64,000 nucleotides of DNA from Alcanivorax sp. (GCF_017794965.1 NZ_CP051240.1:3348001-3412000), one strand, 5' to 3'. Positions 33,091 through 41,993 are shown, counted from the first letter of the stretch. Translations and numbers: made by a program. The notes: generated by a model not told the origin, from the sequence alone.

Positions 33091-33443
33091 GTCGATGACT
33101 CCTCTGATACTGCTTCAATCGGTCTTTCGCCAGATCCAGATCCTGTTTGGGCGTTTTCTGGCTCTTCTTGATAAATCCGTGCAGCAGAATCATTTCTGAA
33201 CCGATGACCGCAAACAGGACGCGGGCGATTCGTTTGTCACTGATATTCGAGCGCACCTCACACACCGCACCGTCCAGGTTCTTCACCAGACTTGGCGGGT
33301 GGTAATCCCGGGGCCAGCCAAACTCGATGGCCTTGATGTCTTCTCCGATGGTGCGCTTGTCCGGATTGCCCAGTTTCACCAGCCACTCCCTGACCGGCTC
33401 CGAGCCCCCCCGTGGCGAAGAAAAATGCTGAAATCCGTTTCAT
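33077..33443 (-). pseudogene. HigB/Gp49-type toxin gene interrupted by a frameshift in a G7 tract
   Basis: The natural start is ATG 33443 (MKRISAFFFATGG, the usual opening of this toxin family). The remainder (EPVREWLVKLGNPDKRTIG, EFGWPRDYHPP, EVRSNISDKRIARVLF, LLHGFIKKSQKTP) is intact but in another frame. A run of seven C on the + strand (33405-33411) sits at the break; six would restore one frame of about 122 codons. Downstream of the break a GTG could start a shortened 100-residue product lacking the first strand. RelE-fold toxins of this type cleave mRNA at ribosomes. Phase variation, true inactivation or a homopolymer sequencing error are all possible. Confidence 0.75.
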
Positions 33444-33450
33444 GAATTTT

Positions 33451-33472
33451 ATAGTACCAAAATTGGTACTAT
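33451..33472. promoter_or_regulatory. Operator of the toxin-antitoxin locus
   Basis: Perfect inverted repeat ATAGTACCAA-AA-TTGGTACTAT, eight bases upstream of the toxin ATG. This is the expected autoregulatory site for the XRE antitoxin. Confidence 0.8.
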
Positions 33473-33659
33473 TCGTAAATTGGGGAATTGCCCGGCTCAT
33501 CGCTTGCAGGCAAGCTACGGAAGGTTATTAGCGCCTCTGAGTTTGCAGCGGGGGCATCAAGCGAAGCGCTACGTTGCCCCGTTCACCTCCGCCAGCAACG
33601 GCCTGGCCTCCAGCTTGCCAGGGCAAACTAGAAACTAGGGGACACGCACTCATTCCACC

Positions 33660-34019
33660 CTACCGAATATCATACTTCTCCGACCACAACCGCAAATCCT
33701 CCAGGATATCCAGCGCACTGCGCCCCAGCTCGGTGAGTTCATAGGTCACGGCAATGGGGCGGTCGTTGATGACGGTGCGGAGCACCATGCCGCGGGCTTC
33801 CAATTCCTTGAGACGCTGGTCGATCATCTTCTTGGTGGCGCCGCCCAACATGCGGTTCAGATCATTGAAGCGTACCGGGCCATCCTTGAGGTGGTAGATC
33901 AGCGATCCGGTCCACTTGCCGCCGATAATGCGCATCCCCCGCTCAATGGCGCAGGGCTCCATGCAGGCATCGATGACTTTTTTTCGGCCATAACCATCTG
34001 TTTCGATGCGACTTTTCAT
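33660..34019 (-). CDS. HxlR-family transcriptional regulator
   Basis: A 119-residue winged-helix regulator with the HxlR hallmarks: IIGGKWTGSLIYHLKDGPVRF, LNRMLGGATKKMIDQRLKEL and a Tyr-Glu-Leu-Thr-Glu-Leu-Gly-Arg stretch near the C terminus. A Cys at position 19 and another at 23 (DACMEPC) may sense oxidants or electrophiles, as in other members. Divergent from the MdaB-type quinone reductase with 131 bases between, so it probably represses it. Confidence 0.9.
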   Translation of the reverse strand: MKSRIETDGYGRKKVIDACMEPCAIERGMRIIGGKWTGSLIYHLKDGPVRFNDLNRMLGGATKKMIDQRLKELEARGMVLRTVINDRPIAVTYELTELGRSALDILEDLRLWSEKYDIR

Positions 34020-34150
34020 TTTCTCACCGCCGTTTTCACCAGGTTTCCAAAAGGATACTAATTGATCCGCGCCACAAGGTGTAAATAGTATACCTGAAAT
34101 AGATTGGTAACCAGCCGCCGCTGCCCCTTTACTGTTTCATGGAGAGCCCA

Positions 34151-34744
<594 letters not shown>

Positions 34745-34757
34745 AGGAGTGCCCCTG

Positions 34758-35135
34758 ATGAAGACCTCTGCGATTGCCATTGTGCTACTGGGCATGGCTC
34801 TGAATCTGAGCGCCTGTGCCACCGCCAGCCAGCAGGATCATCGCCCTGCCCATGTGACCTCCCCCGAGCACTACCGGGTACTGCTGGAGAACGATCAGGT
34901 GCTGGTACTGGAGATGGTGCTGGAGCCGGGTGAATCCGACCGTCTCCATGACCACCGTGATGAAACGGTTTATTTTCAGCAGGGCGGGTCCCTGCGCATC
35001 AGCCTGCCCGGCGGCGAGGCCATGGACGTGACCGTACCCGACGGCCATGTGATGTGGCACGAGGCCTGGACGCACCAGGTGACCAACACTGGCAGCGAGC
35101 CGGTGATGGCCATTATTGTGGAAGCGAAACCCTGA
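34758..35135 (+). CDS. Cupin-domain putative lipoprotein
   Basis: 125 residues. An N-terminal signal ends in a lipobox-like LNLSAC, so it may be a lipoprotein. The cupin barrel has EPGESDRLHDHRDETVYFQQ (metal-ligand His and Glu) and a late HVMWHEAWTHQVTNTG. Catalytic role unknown; small cupins often bind a metal and act as isomerases, dioxygenases or sensors. Start 34758 follows GGAG at eight bases. Co-transcribed with the quinone reductase, suggesting a role in detoxifying aromatic or quinone compounds. Confidence 0.82.
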   Translation: MKTSAIAIVLLGMALNLSACATASQQDHRPAHVTSPEHYRVLLENDQVLVLEMVLEPGESDRLHDHRDETVYFQQGGSLRISLPGGEAMDVTVPDGHVMWHEAWTHQVTNTGSEPVMAIIVEAKP

Positions 35136-35196
35136 ACACGAATACCGGTAGGCGGGCCATTGGGCCCGCCATCGTCGCAACAAAAAGGAGCACACC

Positions 35197-35598
35197 ATGA
35201 CAGAACAGCATCAGGTGCATTGTGATTGTGGTGAGGTGGTCATCACCCTCAACGGCAGCCCCAGAGTGCACGCCCACTGCCACTGCGAAGACTGCCGCAA
35301 CCTGCTACAGGTGCCCTACCATTCCGTGCTGGCCTGGGACGGCGACCAGGTCAGTGTCAGCAAGGGCAGTGACGCACTCACCGTATTCCAGTCCCCCACC
35401 AGCAACATGACCCGCGCTTTCTGCCAGCACTGTGGTGAGGTGCTCTACAACACCAACGCCATGGGCTGGAAGATCGTTTCGCAATGGCTTTACCGAAAAA
35501 ACCACCACGACACCCTGCCGGAAAGTTGCCAACCTAACGCGCACTTTTTCTATGATCGGCGCACCGTGGACATCGACGACACCTTGCCTAAACGATGA
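35197..35598 (+). CDS. GFA/CENP-V domain zinc protein
   Basis: 133 residues with zinc-binding cysteines in HCDCGEV (Cys9, Cys11), HCHCEDC (residues 27-33) and FCQHCGEVLY. This matches the glutathione-dependent formaldehyde-activating (Gfa/CENP-V) fold, which forms or binds S-adducts of small electrophiles. Specific substrate unknown. It follows the cupin gene by 61 bases with a good AAAAGGAG ribosome site and may extend the same operon. A stem-loop follows at 35612. Confidence 0.87.
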   Translation: MTEQHQVHCDCGEVVITLNGSPRVHAHCHCEDCRNLLQVPYHSVLAWDGDQVSVSKGSDALTVFQSPTSNMTRAFCQHCGEVLYNTNAMGWKIVSQWLYRKNHHDTLPESCQPNAHFFYDRRTVDIDDTLPKR

Positions 35599-35611
35599 TC
35601 TGTTTACGTTC

Positions 35612-35648
35612 TCCCCAAAATCACAAAATGACATAGCGATTTTGGGGA
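35612..35648. other. Inverted repeat TCCCCAAAATC / GATTTTGGGGA
   Basis: Eleven-base arms with a 15-base loop, 13 bases past the GFA stop. There is no T-run. GGGGACACGCA at the right end also appears near 33636, suggesting a short mobile remnant or a weak terminator. Confidence 0.5.
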
Positions 35649-35669
35649 CACGCATCCCTTTCGCCACAA

Positions 35670-36023
35670 TCACTCCCCACAACCGCCTCCGCTGCCATCA
35701 CCACAGTCGGAATCGAACGCTCCGCCTACTGCGATAGCGAAGAGACCGGCCACAGGCCCCAACCTGGACCCTTTCTCAAGAGCCGACGCCATAATCTCTC
35801 GCATCTCCGAAAGTTTTTCTTCCGTGAACACAGCGGGATCCAGCGCCTTTTCATCACAGAATAAAAGACATGCGTACTCGGCGTAGTGTTCATTCAAACC
35901 AAGATCGCTAACCGTTCGGCATACTTGAGCTGGTGAATACGGCAGCGAGCCGCCATATCGATTCGGAAGCGCATCGGGCAGTAGCTGCTGATACTTTTGT
36001 ATAACAGAATCTCTTTTTCTCAC
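35670..36023 (-). CDS. Hypothetical protein with a Gly/Cys-rich tail
   Basis: 117 residues, not recognised. It is helical in the first 75 residues (LLFCDEKALDPAVFTEEKLSEM). A hydrophobic Gly/Ala stretch (LGPVAGLFAIAVGGAF) then leads to a C-terminal DSDCGDGSGGGCGE tail with two Cys. It could be a small membrane-associated protein or metal-tail protein. It is transcribed toward the GFA gene and away from the beta-barrel gene. AAAGGCC-like ribosome site near the ATG. Confidence 0.6.
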   Translation of the reverse strand: MRKRDSVIQKYQQLLPDALPNRYGGSLPYSPAQVCRTVSDLGLNEHYAEYACLLFCDEKALDPAVFTEEKLSEMREIMASALEKGSRLGPVAGLFAIAVGGAFDSDCGDGSGGGCGE

Positions 36024-36216
36024 CGGCCTTTCCTCATTTTAAGAATTCCCAAATAGGGTCGAAACAGGTTACACGCACACCTTTACCCCCTCTTTATCTA
36101 AACAGAAAGCAATAACCCAAATGGGCGATAACAAAATGTTGAAATCCTGCTACTTTACGTTCGGGGAAGCGTTTTCGTTACGCTTAACGTATGCACACTT
36201 TTCATCAGGTAATGCC

Positions 36217-36975
36217 ATGAAAACAAAATCCACCCTTATTGCTTCATCTTTCCTTGCTATTGCACTTCCGGCTCTCTCTTTCGCTGACTCGCCTTTCAAT
36301 GGAATCCAGGCGGGTGTGACTCTCGGCTACGAAGACGCCTCCATGGACTGGGATACCGATCTCGTCATTGATGCGTTCAACCCCAACAATGTTGCAGCCC
36401 CGGGAGCAAACTCCTCAGAATCATTAGACGATTCTGCTTTTGCCTATGGCGTATTCGGCAGCTACAACATGGCCCTCAGCGACAGTTGGATTCTGGGTGC
36501 TGAACTGGCCTACCAGGGCAGCGACATCAGCGACTCCCTGAACAGCATCCCCGGTTTCTTTCTCTCCCCAAGCAACCAGACAAAAGCTGAAGTTGAGGTC
36601 AATGACACCTTCCTGTTAGGGGTCAAAGGTGGCTATCTCCTAAATCCCACCACCTTGGCATACAGCACCTTGAGCGCCACTCTCACCGAAGTGGAAGTTA
36701 GCTCTAACTGCCCTTCTGATGGAGCAATCTGTAACCCTGGCTCGCCTGCTCGTTCTGATAGCGACGATGACGACATCACTGGCTGGGCTCTGGCTGTAGG
36801 GGTGGAGAAATCCCTGTCCAGTAACCTGTCCGTTCGCGCCGAGTACCGTTACGCAGATCTTGGCACCGCTGAAGTTTCTGCAGTGAGACAGGAAACCGGC
36901 GAGTCCTTCGGTATTGATGCTGACGTGGATGTAACCAGCCAAACCCTTCAAATTGGTGCGGCTTACAAGTTTTAA
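36217..36975 (+). CDS. Outer-membrane beta-barrel protein
   Basis: 252 residues. Signal peptide cleaved after FAD-type site (residue 22 region), then an eight-strand-type OMP_b-brl pattern: NGIQAGVTLGYEDASM, FAYGVFGSYNMALSDSWILG, VRAEYRYADLG and a final strand TLQIGAAYKF ending in Phe, the BAM recognition signal. Relatives are small porin-like or OmpA-barrel-like proteins with structural or adhesive roles. Start 36217 (MKTKSTLIASSF) has AGGTAA upstream; the frame is open from 36121 but that part lacks signal features. Confidence 0.85.
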   Translation: MKTKSTLIASSFLAIALPALSFADSPFNGIQAGVTLGYEDASMDWDTDLVIDAFNPNNVAAPGANSSESLDDSAFAYGVFGSYNMALSDSWILGAELAYQGSDISDSLNSIPGFFLSPSNQTKAEVEVNDTFLLGVKGGYLLNPTTLAYSTLSATLTEVEVSSNCPSDGAICNPGSPARSDSDDDDITGWALAVGVEKSLSSNLSVRAEYRYADLGTAEVSAVRQETGESFGIDADVDVTSQTLQIGAAYKF

Positions 36976-37077
36976 GATCCGCGCTTTGTGTGCGCAGGCC
37001 AAGCCTGCGCACACGCCCCAGATTCGAAACACCGTAATTCCCGTTCGAACCAGGGCCAGGTTCCCTATTTCCCAGAT

Positions 37078-37113
37078 CACCCCAGGCTGACCTCCAGCTT
37101 CTTGCCAACCGCT
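37078..37113 (-). pseudogene. Remnant of a HigA-type antitoxin C terminus
   Basis: Minus-strand codons give RAVGKKLEVSLG and a TGA stop, nearly the same as the end of the antitoxin at 32806. Nothing upstream continues the gene. It marks a lost toxin-antitoxin copy. Confidence 0.55.
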
Positions 37114-37141
37114 CGAGTACAGCATCACTCGCCAGATTCAC

Positions 37142-37312
37142 AGCTACACCCCCATCACTCTGACACTGCATGAGTTCATTGCACTGTTTAAGGACATGGC
37201 CAAGCCGGGGCCACTTTGGCTGCGACTGAAGCACCTGTGGGCAACGCTGGAATGGCAACGGCCGGAAACGGAACGGCCCCAGCCATCCACTTCAACGTCT
37301 GCGACACCCTAG
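37142..37312 (+). pseudogene. C-terminal remnant, possibly of a sterol desaturase/fatty acid hydroxylase family gene
   Basis: An open stretch of 56 codons without a start (LTLHEFIALFKDMAKPGPLW, RLKHLWATLEWQRPE) ending at TAG. The pattern resembles the C terminus of sterol desaturase-like membrane proteins. It joins the antitoxin remnant directly, so the region is a deletion scar. Confidence 0.45.
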
Positions 37313-37378
37313 GATCGTCGGGAATCTCAAAGGGGTGGTAAACACACGGCTGTCACACAGTTTGACTTAGCGAAGTGC

Positions 37379-37411
37379 GAAACCCGCCAGGCTGGCAAGC
37401 CTGCGGGTTTC
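37379..37411. terminator. Strong hairpin GAAACCCGC / GCGGGTTTC
   Basis: Nine-base outer stem plus inner AGGCT / AGCCT. It follows the remnant by 66 bases and may be the old gene's terminator. The T-run is short (TTTC). Confidence 0.6.
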
Positions 37412-37469
37412 TCTGTTTAGGGGAACAGGATTTAATCGCCGCATTTTGACGCTCGCAGATGCCTGTCTC

Positions 37470-37560
37470 GTGGGAGCCTGCTTGCAGGCGAATGTTGGTG
37501 CGACAAGGGCTATTCGCTTGCAAGCATACCCTGACGAGCACAGAGAGCTCCCACAAGAGA
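37470..37560. repeat. REP pair (GGGAGCCTGCTTGCAGGCG ... GAGCTCCCAC)
   Basis: Inverted REP units with the palindrome GCTTGCAAGC at the core. Similar to elements at 38291, 42204-42270, 33500 and 22322. The remainder of 37412-37645 shows no gene. Confidence 0.65.
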
Positions 37561-37645
37561 AAGCGCCTCCGCTTCCTCAGGACCTGAGGGAAACGGTGGG
37601 ACAGCAGTGCTGGCAAACAGCCCTTTGAGGGCTCACCAACAGGGT

Positions 37646-37957
37646 TCAGGGTCTGAAGGCCGCTCGAACCGCACTGCCGGAATGGCCCGGTTCCACACCT
37701 GCCAGCTCAATGCCGGAATAATGCTGGCAAAGTGGACGAACGTCGCTGCTACACTCACGCTGAACAATAATTCTGCATTCCTGCTGTACGCGGGTCTGCA
37801 GTGTCCGAGCCTCCTTATCGCTCAGCCCGTCCTGCTGATAATTCAGGGTTTCAGCGACACAGTTGTCGACGATTTTAGTCAGCGCAACACTCTCCCCCTG
37901 GGCGGCACCGCCCATGGACAAGAACCCCACCACTGCAACAAACATTAACCGGCGCAT
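37646..37957 (-). CDS. Small secreted protein of unknown function
   Basis: 103 residues. The signal peptide (RRLMFVAVVGFLSMGGAAQG) is followed by a helical domain with four Cys: VDNCVAETLNY, VQQECRIIVQREC and RPLCQHYSG. The pattern suggests two disulfides in the periplasm. Start 37957 has GGAGT seven bases upstream; the ATG at 37978 has no site. No family recognised. It is isolated, with repeats on its left and a 380-base gap on the right. Confidence 0.65.
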   Translation of the reverse strand: MRRLMFVAVVGFLSMGGAAQGESVALTKIVDNCVAETLNYQQDGLSDKEARTLQTRVQQECRIIVQRECSSDVRPLCQHYSGIELAGVEPGHSGSAVRAAFRP

Positions 37958-38340
37958 AGGCACTCCCTGTGCTTTCACTCATCCTGATTGTTCTGAACCG
38001 TGCCTGGAGTCCCTCTCCGGACGACCCCCCGCGACCAAGCCCTCGTTCCTGCCATGGACCCTTCCCTGGCGCCCCGAACCTGATCGCCAGATAATACTAG
38101 TCAATCTCCTCCCCAATCGTTGTACGCCATTTCTTACATCACGTAGGACTTCGACTGTTCAGACACCCTGCTCACCATTCGTCGGTTATTCAGATTGACA
38201 GGAAACACAATGCCTTAGGTTGTTTAATTGGGCATTTGTACCGTTGGTCAGGTTTTGAGATTCTGCAGGTAAACTGACAAGGCATGGGCAGGGAGCTTCG
38301 CTTGCAAGCAAGCTCCCACAAAAAAAACGATATGCCGTGA
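37958..38340. other. Gap with a REP hairpin, otherwise nothing recognised
   Basis: It contains the promoter region of the small secreted protein. A REP hairpin lies at 38291-38317 (GGGAGCTT / AAGCTCCC around CTTGCAAGC), 24 bases beyond the RIO kinase stop. No open frame with a credible start is present. Confidence 0.5.
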
Positions 38341-39198
38341 TTAGTCGGTTTGTTCGGAGGGGTTCATGCGGCGCTTGCGCGCCTCTTCTTCCTCGAAGGC
38401 GGCCTTGATCTCCGCCAGCACGTCGTCCACGTCCGCTTCATGGGTATCTTCTTCGGCATCGCCACTGAGCTCCACATGGGGATGCAGTTCGCCGCCTTCG
38501 TAGAGATCCCAGATTTCCTTGGCGTAATTCGTCTCAGCCAGCTCCGGGGCGAACAGGGAGTAGTAACGACGCATGTTGTTCACGTCGCGCTCGAGCATGG
38601 CGCGGGCGTTGTTGTTGGCAGCGGCATCCACCGCCTGGGGCAGGTCGATAATCACCGGGCCGTCTTCATCCACCAGCACATTGAATTCGGACAGATCGCC
38701 GTGGATCAGGCCGGCGCACAGCATGCGCACGATGTAGCGGATCATCAGGCGGTGATCTTCGCGGGCCTGTTCGGCCTCCATAACCACTTCGCCGAGACGC
38801 GGCGCCACATCACCATGCTCATCAGTGACCAGCTCCATCAGCAGCACGCCTTCCAACATGCCGTAGGTACGTGGCACCCGCACGCCCGCATCGGCAAGGC
38901 GACGCAGGGCCTCCACCTCGGCGCTCTGCCAGACTTTTTCCTGCTGCTCGCGGCCGAATTTGGAACCCTTTTCCATGGCACGGGCACGGCGGGAGTTTCT
39001 TACCTTGCGGCCTTCCTGATACTGGGCGGCCTTCTTGAAGCTACGCTGCATGGCTTCCTTGTAGACCTTGGCACAACGCACCTCATCCCCACAACGCACC
39101 ACAAAGACGTCCGCTTCCTTACCGCTCATCAGGCGGCTGAGGACTTCGTCGACAAGACCATCGTCGACCAGGGGCTGGAGGCGTTTTGGGGTTTTCAT
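38341..39198 (-). CDS. RIO-type serine protein kinase
   Basis: A 285-residue RIO1-like kinase. The nucleotide loop is SGKEADVFVVRCGDEVRCAK (Lys in place). The catalytic loop is LIHGDLSEFNVLVDEDG and the metal loop is VIIDLPQAVD. The basic region QYQEGRKVRNSRRARAMEKG is the flexible loop typical of RIO proteins. The C terminus is acidic then Lys/Arg-rich. Bacterial RIO kinases of this kind occur widely in Pseudomonas relatives; the substrates are unknown, with ribosome-linked roles in archaea and eukaryotes. Single gene with its own control region upstream, where an operator-like palindrome lies (39252). Confidence 0.92.
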   Translation of the reverse strand: MKTPKRLQPLVDDGLVDEVLSRLMSGKEADVFVVRCGDEVRCAKVYKEAMQRSFKKAAQYQEGRKVRNSRRARAMEKGSKFGREQQEKVWQSAEVEALRRLADAGVRVPRTYGMLEGVLLMELVTDEHGDVAPRLGEVVMEAEQAREDHRLMIRYIVRMLCAGLIHGDLSEFNVLVDEDGPVIIDLPQAVDAAANNNARAMLERDVNNMRRYYSLFAPELAETNYAKEIWDLYEGGELHPHVELSGDAEEDTHEADVDDVLAEIKAAFEEEEARKRRMNPSEQTD

Positions 39199-39251
39199 GG
39201 GCTCCTTGGTTACCGTTAATGTGATTGAGCTTTGGCCCGGTTGTCACCGCA

Positions 39252-39271
39252 ATCCCCTCAAATGGGGTATG
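39252..39271. promoter_or_regulatory. Operator-like palindrome ATCCCCTCAAATGGGGTATG
   Basis: It lies between the divergent RIO kinase and small secreted protein genes (54 and 60 bases from their starts). Its reverse complement closely matches 13517-13536. Confidence 0.4.
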
Positions 39272-39330
39272 ACAGCGTTTACGTGCCCAATGATACTGGT
39301 TCACCCTCATTCGCCAAGAGTATCTGATCC

Positions 39331-39759
39331 ATGAGTAAACTTTTGAAGATTTTCGCCCTGGCGCCGCTGGCTGGATTGGGCCTGTTTGCCGGCAGTCACG
39401 CCCTCGCTGATGAGCCTCTCAGCTACCATCTGGAAACCGCGCTGGAAGATGGATATTACGGCTATGCAGCCCGTACACCAGAGAATTATCGCTTTGTAAT
39501 GGTCAAGGAGGGGGAGCCCATCCTTTATTACCCGAAGAACAGCGGCAGAACCTCCTGCCCCCCCAACTCGGGCAGCAGCACCTTTTTCTTCAGTCTGGGG
39601 AATAATGGCACGTTGCTGCGAGTGAAACAGGGCAGCGCCTACTCCAGGGCCGGCCTCTTCCAGAAAAACATGGCCACCCGCAAGGGCATTGAGGCAGCCG
39701 CCGGCAAGGTAAGGCTAGACCAGCATTATCCCTGCCGTGGCCAGGTGATTCGCGACTGA
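39331..39759 (+). CDS. Secreted protein of unknown function
   Basis: 142 residues. The signal peptide ends in SHALA (about residue 26). The mature part is beta-rich (YRFVMVKEGEPILYYPKN, STFFFSLGNNGTLLRVKQG) with two Cys that could pair. No family recognised. It lies under the same divergent control region as the RIO kinase. It ends 20 bases from the convergent acyltransferase gene with no obvious terminator between. Confidence 0.65.
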   Translation: MSKLLKIFALAPLAGLGLFAGSHALADEPLSYHLETALEDGYYGYAARTPENYRFVMVKEGEPILYYPKNSGRTSCPPNSGSSTFFFSLGNNGTLLRVKQGSAYSRAGLFQKNMATRKGIEAAAGKVRLDQHYPCRGQVIRD

Positions 39760-39778
39760 TCCTTGCCGCTCAGGCACT

Positions 39779-40378
39779 TCAAGGCCTGTAGAGGGCTTGC
39801 ACCGGCAAAGACAGCCTGTCCGGATGGCGCGGGGTGGCTGTGGCGAAGTGCTGGTAGATTTCCTGCAGATCCGCCTCCATGTCATCGGAGGGATAAATCA
39901 CCACCGGGAAGGTGAAGGTCTTTTTCTGGTAATCGGCCAGGGCCAGGATGATCGGCACGTTGGCGCGCTTGGCGATGTGATAGAAACCCAGCTTCCATTC
40001 CTCCGCATTACTGCGGGTCCCCTCCGGGGTGACGGCAATCAGTAGCCGGTCGCGCTTCTTGAACTGGGCTACTGTCTGGGTCACTACACCGCCGGCGCGG
40101 GCCCGCTCGATGGGCATGGCGCCGAGCTTGCGCAACAGCCAGCCCAGCGGCCCCTTGAACAGGCTGTGCTTGATCATGATGTTCACGTCTTTCTGCAGGG
40201 CAGACCGGCTGACCAGGGCAATGACCCCATCCCAGTTGGAGGTATGCGGACCACCGGCAATCACGGCACGATCAATATCCGGGAAGGGACCGGCCTTCCA
40301 GCCGGTCAGTCGCAACAGCGTCTGAGCGATGATCTGGGCCAATGGTCTGCGGCCCGCGGCGTTCTCTGATGCCTGCAT
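39779..40378 (-). CDS. Lysophospholipid acyltransferase-like protein (PlsC family)
   Basis: 199 residues with the acyltransferase motif I as GGPHTSNWDGV (His and Asp of HX4D) and motif III as VTPEGTRSNAEEWK. It probably transfers an acyl chain to a lysophospholipid or related lipid at the inner membrane. It is shorter than PlsC itself and lacks a long membrane segment. Relatives of this size also make ornithine-lipid-type or wax precursors, so the substrate is unclear. Start 40378 has GGGGAAA just upstream. Confidence 0.85.
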   Translation of the reverse strand: MQASENAAGRRPLAQIIAQTLLRLTGWKAGPFPDIDRAVIAGGPHTSNWDGVIALVSRSALQKDVNIMIKHSLFKGPLGWLLRKLGAMPIERARAGGVVTQTVAQFKKRDRLLIAVTPEGTRSNAEEWKLGFYHIAKRANVPIILALADYQKKTFTFPVVIYPSDDMEADLQEIYQHFATATPRHPDRLSLPVQALYRP

Positions 40379-40472
40379 GATTTCCCCTATGCAAAGGGGT
40401 GGCAGTGTACCGGCCAGACAGACGTTACGCATTGGGGGAAAGTGTTGCCGGAAATTGCCGTCCGAGGCGGGG

Positions 40473-41048
40473 TCATATCCCGGCGCTGGACAACCGCTCC
40501 CGCATCATGCTGTAGCTCAGCCCCCAGATGCAGTACTCCTGATAATGACAACACGGGAACGTCAACGTCCCCAGCGGGGTAGCAATTGGCAATCGGGATT
40601 GATGGACCGGGTCGGCAAGATACGCCATTGGAATCCACACCCCCCGGCGGGCTTCGTGGTTAAGGGTGAGAGTGTCATCACCCTGCCATGTGAATACGTG
40701 AGGGGTTACCACCATGGGGCGCCAACGGCTGTGGTGGCGGGTTAACAGATCGGAAAGCCTGCCCTGATAGGCACCAGCACGGTAAAGGTCCAGCCCGGTT
40801 TCCTCCAGGGTTTCACGCATGGCGGTATCCCTGCTGGATTGGTCACCCTGCTGCAAGCGCCCGCCCGGAAAGGCCATGTCTCCAGACCAGGGATCGCCCT
40901 TGCGCCTGGCGCGCTGAATGAAGAACAGCTCCCGGCCGTCGCGACCCTCACGCTCAATCAGCGCCACCGCGGCGCGGGTGACGCGACGCCGGAAGGGCAG
41001 CTTCTGCGGCCGCGCTTTACTTAACCAGGCACGAAGGGACAAGGGCAT
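40473..41048 (-). CDS. Nudix hydrolase, CoA pyrophosphatase-like
   Basis: 191 residues. MAFPGGRLQQGDQ plus RETLEETGLDL form a Nudix box; the usual Glu after GG is Gln and the next is Asp, as in some family members. The preceding FFIQRARRKGDPWSGDMAFPG resembles the NudL/YeaB CoA-diphosphatase group, which cuts CoA into 3',5'-ADP and phosphopantetheine. N-terminal basic residues (SKARPQKLPFRRRVTRAAVAL) are typical. Same strand as, and 95 bases upstream of, the acyltransferase. Function in CoA turnover is inference. Confidence 0.82.
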   Translation of the reverse strand: MPLSLRAWLSKARPQKLPFRRRVTRAAVALIEREGRDGRELFFIQRARRKGDPWSGDMAFPGGRLQQGDQSSRDTAMRETLEETGLDLYRAGAYQGRLSDLLTRHHSRWRPMVVTPHVFTWQGDDTLTLNHEARRGVWIPMAYLADPVHQSRLPIATPLGTLTFPCCHYQEYCIWGLSYSMMRERLSSAGI

Positions 41049-41102
41049 TTCCTGTGGGTGTTCATGATAAGCCTATCAGCCAGGCAGCCAACACCGGCAA
41101 CC

Positions 41103-41471
41103 CTAACGGGCCATAAAAATGACGCCTGCCAGCAGCAGCCCCAGCAGGGCCACCCCCATATTCACGGCGATACCCCAGCGGGCCGCATAGCCATCCGGAA
41201 AGTCTGAGGGCTTGAGCGTCGCCAGCAGCCTGCTGTACTGGCGCGAGGCGAACACCGCCACGCCTGCCCCGATCAGGATGAACAACAGCCCGACCATCAC
41301 GGTAACCCATTGGGACAGGGGCGCCGGGGGCTCAGGGGACAACATCCGCATCAACATGCCGGAACGCTCAACCAGAAAACCGAACGCAATCAGGGCGATA
41401 CTGGTGCGATTCCAGGCCAGCAGCGTGCGCTCGGCGGCAAACAGGACTCGCGGATCTTTTTCTTCTGACAT
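41103..41471 (-). CDS. DUF202/YidH family membrane protein
   Basis: 122 residues with three hydrophobic segments and the DUF202 signature AAERTLLAWNRTSIALIAFG. Members are small inner-membrane proteins of unknown role. Start 41471 has AAAGGA six bases upstream. Nothing around it gives a function. The following 265 bases to the cold-shock gene are divergent control region. Confidence 0.82.
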   Translation of the reverse strand: MSEEKDPRVLFAAERTLLAWNRTSIALIAFGFLVERSGMLMRMLSPEPPAPLSQWVTVMVGLLFILIGAGVAVFASRQYSRLLATLKPSDFPDGYAARWGIAVNMGVALLGLLLAGVIFMAR

Positions 41472-41736
41472 GGGCTTTCCTTTGTTGTCCTCCTCCAGAA
41501 TAGCGAAGCTCGGGGCTCTCCACATCCTGCCAGACGTTACCGACCATCTGAATTATCACGATTTCGATGGACAGACTGGTCGAATCCCTATAACTTGCGC
41601 GTCAGCTAAAAGATCGCGCTTGAATCACGACTCCATTTCGTTGTTGTATAACTCGTCCTGCAGTTCCGAAGTCCAAGTTCCCGTTTTTCAGCTACACCCG
41701 CCCTCTGGGCAAAACTTCATTTTACAGGATAGTGTT

Positions 41737-41943
41737 ATGTCTACTGTTAAAGGCACCGTTAAGTGGTTCAACGAAGCAAAAGGTTTTGGTTTCCTGGAGC
41801 AGGAAAACGGCCCGGACGTTTTCGCTCACTTCAGCGCCATTCAAGGCTCTGGCTTCAAAACCCTGGCCGAAGGTCAGGCTGTTGAGTTCACCGTGACTCA
41901 GGGCCCGAAAGGCCCGCAGGCTGAGAACATCGTTGCTCTGTAA
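41737..41943 (+). CDS. Cold-shock domain protein
   Basis: A 68-residue OB-fold RNA chaperone. RNP1-like motif KWFNEAKGFGFL and RNP2-like DVFAHFSAI are intact, and the TVTQGPKGPQAENI loop is typical. It binds single-stranded RNA or DNA and melts structure. A long leader of more than 200 bases upstream with AT-rich sequence is in keeping with cold-shock mRNA control, although no motif is proven. AGGAT lies upstream of the ATG. A strong terminator follows. Confidence 0.95.
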   Translation: MSTVKGTVKWFNEAKGFGFLEQENGPDVFAHFSAIQGSGFKTLAEGQAVEFTVTQGPKGPQAENIVAL

Positions 41944-41957
41944 ACGATAGTTCCAGT

Positions 41958-41985
41958 AAAAAAGGCGCCTCATGGCGCCTTTTTT
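41958..41985 (+). terminator. Terminator of the cold-shock gene
   Basis: Stem GGCGCC / GGCGCC, loop TCAT, flanked by A6 and T6; efficient on the + strand and usable in reverse. Confidence 0.9.
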
Positions 41986-41993
41986 GTGCCTGC

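Noticed and set aside
33258..33500. Separate 80-residue protein MSRAIPQF... overlapping the toxin gene
   Set aside because: Its middle is the true toxin start in the pre-frameshift frame; the rest is out-of-frame toxin sequence.
38291..38327. Terminator for the RIO kinase gene
   Set aside because: The hairpin is there, but the A-run is on the wrong side for a minus-strand terminator; it fits a REP element.
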